Positions 1 to 6,333 of a stretch of DNA of 9,914 bases are shown here, piece after piece (position 1 is the stretch's first letter; each line of letters begins with the position of its first letter). This DNA is from Verrucomicrobiales bacterium (GTDB taxonomy: Bacteria; Verrucomicrobiota; Verrucomicrobiia; Limisphaerales; Palsa-1400): the NCBI GenBank assembly GCA_028293405.1, contig JAQGOW010000182.1:1-9914 (forward strand), given 5' to 3'. The position numbers and the translations under genes were made by a program. The notes under the pieces are model-generated. The model was not told where the DNA came from. It worked only from the letters and a program-made list of their open reading frames with translations, and made no database searches.

Positions 1-759
1 GATGACAGTCACGGTTTGCTGATTCCTTTCGCTGTTCTCGGTCTGCTTTGGTGGAAACGCAAGGACTTGCTCGCACTACCCCAACGCGCGTGGTGGCCGG
101 GTGTTTGCCTGCTGTTTGTCGCGGTGGCGATGCACGTTATTGGCTACGTCGTGCAACAGCCGCGCATTTCGATTATTGGATTTTTCACAGGATTATATGC
201 GCTGGTCGGTTTGACGTGGGGCTGGCGCTGGATGAAAGCGACGTTTTTTCCATTCGTGCTTTTCGCGTATTGCATGCCGTTGAGCAGTTTGGATTTTCTC
301 ACGAAAATTACTTTACCCCTGCGCATCATGGCGGCAGCGGCGAGCACGACGATTGCGCACACTCTTCTGGGGCTGGACGTCGCCCGGCAAGGAACGCAGA
401 TTTTCAATCCGAACCATAGTTACAGCTACGAAGTCGCGGCGGCGTGCAGTGGCATCCGCAGCCTGCTCGCGCTCTCCGCGATGATGATGATTTACTCGGC
501 AATGAATTTCCGTTCGCCTTGGAAACGGACGGCGATTGTGATGGTGGCGGTGCCGATGGCGCTTTTGTGCAACATCCTGCGCGTGCTGGCGATGATCGTC
601 GGAGGCGAAACTTTCGGTTTTCAAGCTGCGAAAACAACGGATGACACGGCGTGGGTTTTTACGTTTGCTTTGGCAATCGTCGCGATGTTTGTCATCACCC
701 ATTTTTGGAAGGACAAACCGCTTTCCTCCGAAGGTAATTCTAACGAGGTGTCTCGATGA
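1..759 (+). CDS. Exosortase/archaeosortase family protein, 5' partial
   Basis: This is a membrane-embedded, sortase-like transpeptidase expected to cut exported proteins at C-terminal sorting signals of the PEP-CTERM type and pass them to the cell surface. The reading frame is open from base 1 and begins DDSHGLLIP, which matches the 'SHGFLVP' block found some tens of residues into exosortases, so the true start lies upstream and the TTG at 16 is not the start. Counting from base 1 (252 visible residues), the protein is almost wholly hydrophobic, with several membrane helices. The active-site Cys is in AAACSGIRSL (Cys149) and the conserved Arg is in NILRVLAM (Arg194). The third expected catalytic residue, a His in an 'HDxxGW' block about 19 residues after the Arg, appears as Thr213 in TDDTAW. 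The stop codon overlaps the start of the EpsI-like gene (ATGA), so the two are co-translated. Family assignment is firm; the subfamily and its substrates are unknown, and no sorting-signal protein lies in this window. Confidence 0.9.
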   Translation, partial: DDSHGLLIPFAVLGLLWWKRKDLLALPQRAWWPGVCLLFVAVAMHVIGYVVQQPRISIIGFFTGLYALVGLTWGWRWMKATFFPFVLFAYCMPLSSLDFLTKITLPLRIMAAAASTTIAHTLLGLDVARQGTQIFNPNHSYSYEVAAACSGIRSLLALSAMMMIYSAMNFRSPWKRTAIVMVAVPMALLCNILRVLAMIVGGETFGFQAAKTTDDTAWVFTFALAIVAMFVITHFWKDKPLSSEGNSNEVSR

Positions 760-1562
760 GCGCGCCTGTCTTGGATCAACCGACGGTTGCTCGAACGCAC
801 AGTGGCGATGTGACACTGAAAAGCTCACCCGCGCCGTTCATCGCGGCCATGCTGGTGATCATTCTCGGCGCAGCCGCGTTGGTCTATTTTCGTGCGCATC
901 AAAAACTCGGCGCGCCCGGCGTGAAGGTTGCGGCTGTTCCGTTGCTTGACGAAAAAGGCAAGCCGAACACCAAGCAAAGCGTTCCTTTGCCGGAGAATGT
1001 GCTCGATTTCAAATCGCAACCGATTCCGATTACCGAAGCGCAGTTGCACTCTTTGCCCGGTGACACGACTTATGGACGTCGTTTCTATTTCAAAGACGAA
1101 GATTTTCACGCGAGCGCCAGTGTCGTGTTGATGGGATCCGACCGTACCAGCATTCACAAACCGGAATTCTGTTTGCCCGGCAACGGCTGGCACATTCAGA
1201 AAAAGGACGCCGACGACATCCTCATCCCACACGGCCAATCGTCATACAAGTTACCCGTCATGAAATGGACGGTGCAGCAGGAGGTGCGCGGTGCCAATAA
1301 CCGGCCCATGACCTTGAGCGGCATCTACGTGTTTTGGTTTGTTAACGATAGCCAGATCACGCGCGAACACAGCGGTCGAATGATTTCCATCGCCGAACAC
1401 ATGTTTACGAAGGGCGAATTGGAACGCTGGGCTTACATCAGTTACCTGACTTATTGCGCTCCGGGGCAGGAAGAAGCCGCTTACGCCAAGCTGAAGACGT
1501 TGATTGCGGCGTCAGTTCCTGAGTTTCAGCTCGTCAACGGCGCACCCACTGTAAGCAAGTAA
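756..1562 (+). CDS. epsI: EpsI-like exosortase-associated protein
   Basis: This 268-residue protein belongs to the EpsI (DUF3485) family, whose members are encoded beside or fused to exosortases and are needed for exopolysaccharide or sorted-protein export; their biochemical role is not settled. A short polar N-terminus is followed by one membrane helix (about residues 27-46, rich in Ala, Ile, Leu and Val), so the rest should lie outside the inner membrane. The family hallmark is at residues 128-145: SDRTSIHKPEFCLPGNGW, matching the 'R-x-x-IH-x-P-x-x-C-x-P-x-x-GW' pattern. A hydrophobic strand YVFWFV (191-196) and WAYISYLTYC (225-234) follow as in other members. The ATG at 756 overlaps the exosortase stop by four bases, and a GAGG at 745-748 sits at suitable spacing. 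This is the only start in the window with a plausible ribosome binding site. The gene is complete, and its position supports a job tied to the exosortase. Confidence 0.85.
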   Translation: MSAPVLDQPTVARTHSGDVTLKSSPAPFIAAMLVIILGAAALVYFRAHQKLGAPGVKVAAVPLLDEKGKPNTKQSVPLPENVLDFKSQPIPITEAQLHSLPGDTTYGRRFYFKDEDFHASASVVLMGSDRTSIHKPEFCLPGNGWHIQKKDADDILIPHGQSSYKLPVMKWTVQQEVRGANNRPMTLSGIYVFWFVNDSQITREHSGRMISIAEHMFTKGELERWAYISYLTYCAPGQEEAAYAKLKTLIAASVPEFQLVNGAPTVSK

Positions 1563-1587
1563 CAGCAGAATTGTCCAAACGTTAGGC

Positions 1588-1615
1588 TTGCTAATTGGAA
1601 GCTTATTCATAGATT
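1588..1615 (+). promoter_or_regulatory. Possible sigma70-type promoter before yajC
   Basis: TTGCTA (1588-1593) and TAGATT (1610-1615) each match four of six bases of the -35 and -10 consensus with a 16-base spacer. They lie in the 94-base gap between the EpsI-like gene and yajC. Such weak matches arise often by chance. It is listed because no terminator separates the two genes, so it is otherwise unclear whether yajC-secDF has its own promoter. Confidence 0.22.
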
Positions 1616-1624
1616 AAACGGCTC

Positions 1625-1644
1625 GCTCCGACCCGTGTCGGGGC
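1625..1644. repeat. Short hairpin upstream of yajC
   Basis: GCTCCGAC (1625-1632) and GTCGGGGC (1637-1644) form an 8-base-pair stem with one G-T wobble around the four-base loop CCGT. No T-run follows on either strand, so this is not a standard terminator. It ends 12 bases before the yajC ATG and could affect translation or RNA stability there. Its right arm is identical to the right arm of the terminator-like hairpin at 9119-9140, which suggests either a shared repeat unit or coincidence in a short GC-rich word. Confidence 0.5.
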
Positions 1645-1656
1645 ACGATTAAAACA

Positions 1657-2010
1657 ATGTTTTCCCAAGTATTGAATACGCTCACACCGTTGCTCGCCGA
1701 AGTGCAGCAGACGGCGCCCAACCCCACCGGCGAAATGATTAAAATGGTGGGCATGATCGCGCTTTTCGGCGTGATGATGTATCTGCTCATGATCCGCCCC
1801 CAACAGAAAAAGGCGAAAGAACACAACAACCTGCTGAAAGGCCTGCGCGCCGGTGACAAGGTCATCACCACGAGCGGGATTGTGGGCGTGGTGCTGAGCA
1901 TCAAGGACAAATCTGTTTCTTTACGTTCTGCAGACACGAAGTTGGAAGTTCTGAAATCCGCAATCGCAGAAGTTACCGAGCGCGACACGGCAACAGAGCC
2001 GCGCGCGTAA
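1657..2010 (+). CDS. yajC: Preprotein translocase subunit YajC
   Basis: YajC is a small inner-membrane protein that associates with SecD and SecF and aids Sec-dependent export. This 117-residue protein has the typical layout: a short N-terminal segment, a single membrane helix (about residues 27-46, including GMIALFGVMMYLL), then the hallmark IRPQQKKAKEH (46-56) and a small basic C-terminal domain with GLRAGDKVITTSGIVG (62-77). Length is normal for the family. The ATG at 1657 is preceded by an A-rich stretch and no Shine-Dalgarno sequence. secDF follows 58 bases downstream, the classic partner order. The last four residues (EPRA) and the stop codon are encoded by the left arm of a long inverted repeat (1995-2054), so the natural end of the protein may have been replaced by repeat sequence. 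Function is secure. Confidence 0.95.
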   Translation: MFSQVLNTLTPLLAEVQQTAPNPTGEMIKMVGMIALFGVMMYLLMIRPQQKKAKEHNNLLKGLRAGDKVITTSGIVGVVLSIKDKSVSLRSADTKLEVLKSAIAEVTERDTATEPRA

Positions 2011-2054
2011 GAAAGCGGTGTACAACCAAGCCGCATACTGACGTGCGCGGCTCT
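1995..2054. repeat. Long inverted repeat spanning the yajC stop and yajC-secDF gap
   Basis: The left arm AGAGCCGCGCGCGT (1995-2008) pairs with the right arm ACGTGCGCGGCTCT (2041-2054) over 14 positions, 13 Watson-Crick plus one G-T wobble. The 32-base loop carries a nested GCGG (2015-2018) / CCGC (2031-2034) stem. No T-run follows, so it does not look like a terminator. It ends 14 bases before the secDF ATG and begins inside yajC. I associate similar palindromes, whose reverse strand reads SYARGSV in spurious translations, with repetitive extragenic elements of planctomycete-like and verrucomicrobial genomes. That link is from memory and unverified. It may be a mobile REP-like element, an mRNA stability element or a translation control for secDF. 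Confidence 0.7.
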
Positions 2055-2068
2055 GATACTTACAAACA

Positions 2069-4618
2069 ATGAAAAATAGAAAATTCTGGTGGGCGTTAAT
2101 CGTATTCCTCGTTGCGTGGTCAGTTTGGGAAATGAATCCGCCGACGAATCAATCGTTGGTGAAAATTTTTCAGGAGGAAGCCCAACACGCGGATCCTAAA
2201 TTCACCAGGATTGTCGATGATGCCAAGGCCGCAATGGCCAAGGACAACAACGCTAAGCAGGACGAATTCAGGTTGCTGCGTGAAGCCGTCGGCACGAACG
2301 ATCTTCAAGCTTACTTCCCGTATTACAACGTAAAAGCAGAGAAGGATCCGAATTACGCGATCCTCAATCGCTTGCAGCGCAAAGCCGCTGGCAAAATCAA
2401 GCTCGGTCTTGACCTCCAGGGCGGAACGCAGTTTCTCGTCAGCCTCGACACGAATCGTTTGACCCACGCGGACACGAACACGACCGCCATGGCCAAGGAC
2501 GAAGAGCGCACTCGCTTGATCTCGCAAGCGACGGAAGTTCTCCGCCGCCGCGTTGACCGTCTCGGCGTCGCTGAACCTGTTATTCAACCGTCTGGCGCGA
2601 ATCACATTATGATCCAGTTGCCCGGTTTGAGCCAAGCCGACCAGGACACTGCCCGCAAAAACATTGAGCAGGCTGCTTACCTCGAATTCCGCCTCGTCCA
2701 TCCCAAGAGCGAAGAATTGCTCAAGGAAAACATCATCGAACCCGGTTACGAGGTCTTGAAGATGAAAGAAAAGGCTTCGGACGGCACGCTGAGCTACCGC
2801 CCACTCCTCGTCGAAAAACGTTTGGCCAACGGCCTCACCGGCAAGTTCATCAAACGCGCATTCCCAAGCCGTGAACAATATTCCAACGCACCGGAAATTG
2901 AATTTGAATTTGACTCAGAAGGTGCCAAGCGCTTCGGAGACTTCACTCGCAACCATATTGGCGATCGCCTCGCCATTGTGCTCGACGGTGAACTGGAAAC
3001 CGCGCCTACGATTCAAAGCGCAATCGAAGGCGGCCGTGGTGTTATCACTGGTAACTTCGACATCGCCGAAGCGATCTCCATTGCGAACGTTCTCGAAAAC
3101 CCGTTGGAAACACCGGTCAAGATCGATGAAGTTCGTCAAGTAGACCCGACCCTTGGTAAAGACTCAATTCGTAGCGGCGTTCTGGCAGCGATCATCGGCA
3201 CGGTTGCCGTCGCGCTGTTCATGATCGTTTACTATCACCGCTGCGGTATGTTCGCGACTATCGCGATGATGATCAACCTCGTGATCCTCCTCGGGGTGAT
3301 GTGCTCGATCGGCACCACACTTACTTTGCCTGGCATCGCGGGTATCGTGCTTACGGTGGGTATGGCCGTCGACGCCAACGTCCTTATTTACGAACGTTTG
3401 CGCGAAGAAATGGCCACCGGTAAATCATTGCGCGGCGCGGTCGCTGCGGCGTATGACAGGGCGTTCGGAACTATTTTCGATTCGCACACAACCACGCTGA
3501 TTTCGGCAGTCATCCTGATTTACCTGGGCACGGGTCCAGTCAAAGGCTTCGGTGTCACATTGACCATCGGTGTCGCACTCAGCTTGTTCACCGCGCTGGT
3601 TGTTACCCGTTTGATTTTCGACTTCCTGTTCGATCGCGGAATGCTCAATCGCATCGGCATGCTCCACATCATCAAGAACCCGAACTGGGATTTCATGCGC
3701 TGGGCGTTGCCGGCGTTCGTGACCTCTTGGTTGATTATCGTCGGCGGTATCGGTTACGGCGTTTTTGTCCGCGGCCATAACGTCATGGGTATCGACTTCG
3801 CCGGTGGCGACTCCATTACGATGCAGTTCAAGGAGAAGATTCCTGTTGAAAACGTCCGTAAAGTCGTTGAACCGATTGCTGGTGAATCGCAGATCCAATA
3901 TCAAAAAGGTTCTGACCACGACATGCTCCAGATCGTTACACCCGATGGCAAAGCGAAGGCTGTCGAACAGCAATTGATCAAATCGTTCCCGAACGCTGAA
4001 TTCAAACTGGTCGCAAGCGATCACGTCGGCGGCACGGTCGGTATTGAAATTCAGAAATCGGCGGTGATTGCATCATTCCTGTCGCTTTTCGGCATCCTGA
4101 TCTACGTCGCGTTCCGATATGAGTTCTCATTCTCAGTCGGCGCCGTTATCGCTGTCGTTCACGACGTGTTGATGACCCTCGGTATCTTCTTCGTATCCGG
4201 TCGCCAGCTCAGCGCGCCAATGGTCGCGGCGGTGCTGACAATCATCGGTTTCTCGATTAATGACACGATCGTTATCTTCGATCGTATCCGAGAAGACTTG
4301 AAACTCGGCGTGCGCGGCTCGTTTAAGGAAGTGATGAACAAAGCGCTCAATCAAACCTTGAGCCGAACGATCATCACCTCCGGCACCGTGTTCATCGCGA
4401 CGTTGTCGCTCTACATCTTCGGTGGCGGCGTCATCAACGATTTCGCCTTCACGTTCCTCGTCGGTATCATCACCGGTACCTACTCCAGTATCTACATCGC
4501 CAGCGCATTGGTTCTCTGGTGGCACAAGGGCGAACGCCCGAAGACCGCTGCCACCGTTTCGACTGGCGAAACTGCACCCGACGCCCGCACCGAACGCGTC
4601 GTTCGTGCGGAAGCGTAA
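2069..4618 (+). CDS. secDF: Fused protein translocase SecD-SecF
   Basis: This 849-residue protein joins SecD and SecF, the proton-driven accessory subunits that pull exported proteins through SecYEG from the outer face of the inner membrane. The SecD half (about 1-530) begins with a membrane helix (7-20), then has GLDLQGGT (113-120), the large periplasmic domain with LDGELETAPTI (305-315), and a five-helix bundle containing GMAVDANVLIYERLREE (431-447). Asp435 there matches the E. coli SecD Asp519 region implicated in proton coupling. The SecF half (about 530-820) has its first helix at 545-565, the paired motif GIDFAGGDS (574-582), then a helix bundle with GFSINDTIVIFDRIRED (727-743) and GGGVINDFAF (785-794). 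About 12 helices are expected in all. Both halves keep every family block and no frameshift is visible, so the fusion is genuine. The ATG at 2069 has no Shine-Dalgarno sequence. A terminator follows the stop, so yajC-secDF is probably one transcription unit. Confidence 0.97.
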   Translation: MKNRKFWWALIVFLVAWSVWEMNPPTNQSLVKIFQEEAQHADPKFTRIVDDAKAAMAKDNNAKQDEFRLLREAVGTNDLQAYFPYYNVKAEKDPNYAILNRLQRKAAGKIKLGLDLQGGTQFLVSLDTNRLTHADTNTTAMAKDEERTRLISQATEVLRRRVDRLGVAEPVIQPSGANHIMIQLPGLSQADQDTARKNIEQAAYLEFRLVHPKSEELLKENIIEPGYEVLKMKEKASDGTLSYRPLLVEKRLANGLTGKFIKRAFPSREQYSNAPEIEFEFDSEGAKRFGDFTRNHIGDRLAIVLDGELETAPTIQSAIEGGRGVITGNFDIAEAISIANVLENPLETPVKIDEVRQVDPTLGKDSIRSGVLAAIIGTVAVALFMIVYYHRCGMFATIAMMINLVILLGVMCSIGTTLTLPGIAGIVLTVGMAVDANVLIYERLREEMATGKSLRGAVAAAYDRAFGTIFDSHTTTLISAVILIYLGTGPVKGFGVTLTIGVALSLFTALVVTRLIFDFLFDRGMLNRIGMLHIIKNPNWDFMRWALPAFVTSWLIIVGGIGYGVFVRGHNVMGIDFAGGDSITMQFKEKIPVENVRKVVEPIAGESQIQYQKGSDHDMLQIVTPDGKAKAVEQQLIKSFPNAEFKLVASDHVGGTVGIEIQKSAVIASFLSLFGILIYVAFRYEFSFSVGAVIAVVHDVLMTLGIFFVSGRQLSAPMVAAVLTIIGFSINDTIVIFDRIREDLKLGVRGSFKEVMNKALNQTLSRTIITSGTVFIATLSLYIFGGGVINDFAFTFLVGIITGTYSSIYIASALVLWWHKGERPKTAATVSTGETAPDARTERVVRAEA

Positions 4619-4637
4619 TAGAAACCTCCTTTTACAG

Positions 4638-4676
4638 ACGGTGGCAGGCGCAAGCTTCCCACCGTTTTTGTTTTTA
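4638..4676 (+). terminator. Rho-independent terminator after secDF
   Basis: ACGGTGG (4638-4644) and CCACCGT (4659-4665) form a perfect 7-base-pair stem around a 14-base loop, followed by an interrupted T-run (TTTTTGTTTTT, overlapping the stem end, to about 4675). It starts 20 bases after the secDF stop and separates yajC-secDF from the downstream terC block, which therefore needs its own promoter. Confidence 0.8.
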
Positions 4677-4746
4677 GACCGGTTCTCAGAATGACGTAAA
4701 ACTTTAGTCAACAGAATTGCAGTTTGCGTTTTCAGCATTTAGTTTA

Positions 4747-4756
4747 AGTTGCAACT
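4747..4756. promoter_or_regulatory. Small palindrome just before the TerC-family start
   Basis: AGTTGCAACT is a perfect 10-base palindrome six bases upstream of the ATG at 4763. It could be a half-length operator or chance. I could not assign a convincing -10/-35 pair in 4677-4762, although the terminator upstream implies that a promoter lies there. I also see none of the conserved elements of the yybP-ykoY manganese riboswitch that precedes some relatives of this gene. Confidence 0.2.
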
Positions 4757-4762
4757 GAACGA

Positions 4763-5710
4763 ATGCTGGCCTTAACCCAAATAACACCCTGGCACTGGGT
4801 TGGTTTCGTTATCGCGATTCTTTTCTTCCTCGCCCTCGACCTCGGCGTTTTCCATCGGTCCGCTCACGTCGTTCGATTTAAAGAAGCCCTTCTGTGGAGC
4901 GGCATTTGGTTTTTGATGGCCCTGCTTTTCGCGCGCGGATTATTGTCGTGGCGAGGCTACGACGATTCAATCGACTTTCTCACCGGTTATCTGATCGAAC
5001 TCTCGCTCTCGATGGACAACGTGTTCGTCATGGCGTTGATCTTTGGTTATTTCGCGGTGCCGGCGTCACAGCAACATCGCGTGCTGTTCTGGGGAATTGT
5101 CGGGGCGCTGCTCATGCGCGGCATTATGATTGGTATCGGCAGTGCGCTGATTACCACGTTCCATTGGGTTTTGTATATTTTCGGCGGTTTCCTTGTGTTT
5201 ACGGGCATTCGCATGGCCATGGCGGGAGAGCAAGGCGTTCATCCAGAAAAAAATCTGGTGATTCGCCTGGCGAAAAAGTTTTTCCCCGTCTCGCACGAAT
5301 TCGAAGGCCAAAAATTCTTTACCAAAATCAATGGGGCACGTGCGCTTACTCCGTTGGCGCTCGTCCTCTTGATGGTGGAAACGACGGACCTTATTTTCGC
5401 GCTTGATTCGATTCCAGCGATCTTTGCGGTGACGGAAAAGACGTTCATTGTCTTCACCTCAAACGTATTTGCGATTTTGGGTTTGCGCTCCCTCTACTTT
5501 GTTTTGGCAGGCGCGATTTCGTATTTTCGTTACTTGAAGTTCGGGTTGTCGGTAGTGCTGGTGTTCATTGGCGGCAAAATGTTAATCGCGAGATGGCATC
5601 ACATTCCCAGCAACATTTCGCTGCTTGTGGTCGCTGGGATTATCGCGTTCTCCATGTTGGTTTCATTGATCTCAGTATGGCGACAGAAGCCCCCACAACA
5701 ACTGTCGTAA
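4763..5710 (+). CDS. terC: TerC/Alx family integral membrane protein
   Basis: Members of this family are inner-membrane proteins linked to metal-ion homeostasis (Alx and TerC relatives are associated with manganese export and tellurite resistance). The 315-residue length and the extended central loop fit the Alx-type long form better than short TerC proteins. About nine hydrophobic segments are visible. The two family signatures with intramembrane acidic residues are intact: ELSLSMDNVFVMALIF (79-94, Asp85) and VETTDLIFALDSIPAIF (205-221, with Glu206, Asp209 and Asp215). FFLALDLGVFHR (21-32) and EGQKFF (181-186) are also typical. The ATG at 4763 lacks a Shine-Dalgarno sequence. The stop codon shares a base with the ATG of the next gene (TAATG at 5708-5712), implying translational coupling. 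The transported ion cannot be read from sequence alone. Confidence 0.92.
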   Translation: MLALTQITPWHWVGFVIAILFFLALDLGVFHRSAHVVRFKEALLWSGIWFLMALLFARGLLSWRGYDDSIDFLTGYLIELSLSMDNVFVMALIFGYFAVPASQQHRVLFWGIVGALLMRGIMIGIGSALITTFHWVLYIFGGFLVFTGIRMAMAGEQGVHPEKNLVIRLAKKFFPVSHEFEGQKFFTKINGARALTPLALVLLMVETTDLIFALDSIPAIFAVTEKTFIVFTSNVFAILGLRSLYFVLAGAISYFRYLKFGLSVVLVFIGGKMLIARWHHIPSNISLLVVAGIIAFSMLVSLISVWRQKPPQQLS

Positions 5711-6333
5711 TGGAGCAGCACCAGCCGCTTTCGGCGAGCCTGCAGGCCATCCTCCAACACGAATCGGCACGCGACAAACTCACGCTCAATTTCTTGCTCG
5801 AGCAAACCGAAGGCCGTGGAATCTATCTTGTCTTCGTCCTGCTGGCGTTACCTTCAGTTTACCTTCCCGGCGTCAGCGTGGCCCTTGGGGTGGTGCTAAT
5901 GGTTCTTGCGCTAGCCCACGCATTCAACAAACCGGCGCGACTCCCAAAGTTTGTCGGTGACCGGGCCCTGCCGAAGGCGGCGATGAACAAGGTGTTGGGG
6001 GCAAGTGTGCGCTTGCTGCGATTCGTCGAGAAAATCGTCAAACCGCGCCGCACACCGTGGATGTCGTGGCGAGCGCCGCGCGCGATCAACGGGTTGATCA
6101 TCGCGTGGATGGCATTTCTACTCGCGCTACCTATTCCGCCGGTGCCGGTTCCTTTCACAAATATGTTCCCTGGTTACGCGATCGTATTGATGGCGGTGGC
6201 GATGATGGAGGAAGACGGCGTGATGATTTGGCTCGGATACGCGGCGTCGGCGTGGACGACGGCCTACTTTGTTTTCTTCTTCGGTTTCATTTCCGCAACG
6301 ATGCTTAAACTGATACATTCGCTTGCGAAATGA
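5710..6333 (+). CDS. exoD: ExoD-family membrane protein
   Basis: ExoD-family proteins are small multi-helix membrane proteins named for a Rhizobium exopolysaccharide-synthesis locus; the molecular activity is unknown. With the start at 5710 the protein has 207 residues, close to the family norm. After a soluble head (PLSASLQAIL; ARDKLTLNFLLEQTEGRG) come the signature PSVYLPGVSVALG (48-60) and the second repeat-like signature LPIPPVPVPFTNMFPGYAIVL (split around residues 140-160), ending in EEDGVMIWLGY (167-177) and a final hydrophobic stretch. The ATG at 5710 is chosen because it makes the TAATG junction with the preceding stop and because conserved sequence begins soon after it. An ATG at 5677 in the same frame (218 residues) is possible; the farthest one at 5593 would add an unrelated segment overlapping terC. 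It overlaps recJ by ATGA at 6330-6333. Confidence 0.88.
   Translation: MEQHQPLSASLQAILQHESARDKLTLNFLLEQTEGRGIYLVFVLLALPSVYLPGVSVALGVVLMVLALAHAFNKPARLPKFVGDRALPKAAMNKVLGASVRLLRFVEKIVKPRRTPWMSWRAPRAINGLIIAWMAFLLALPIPPVPVPFTNMFPGYAIVLMAVAMMEEDGVMIWLGYAASAWTTAYFVFFFGFISATMLKLIHSLAK

Noticed and set aside
1614..2069. 151-residue minus-strand open frame opposite yajC
   Set aside because: It is antisense to a certain yajC, and its SYARGSV segment is just the reverse strand of the inverted repeat.
2120..2878. Long minus-strand open frame (252 residues) opposite secDF
   Set aside because: It lies wholly inside secDF, has no recognisable family motif, and is explained by codon bias of the sense gene. 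The minus-strand frames at 3425-4024 and 4133-4738 were rejected for the same reason.
4677..4762. yybP-ykoY manganese riboswitch before the TerC/Alx-family gene
   Set aside because: Some Alx relatives have this riboswitch, but the 86-base gap lacks its conserved loop elements and a matching stem arrangement.
5593..5709. Upstream extension of the ExoD-family gene to ATG 5593
   Set aside because: It would overlap terC by over 100 bases and add a segment with no family similarity, while the TAATG junction at 5710 gives a natural coupled start.
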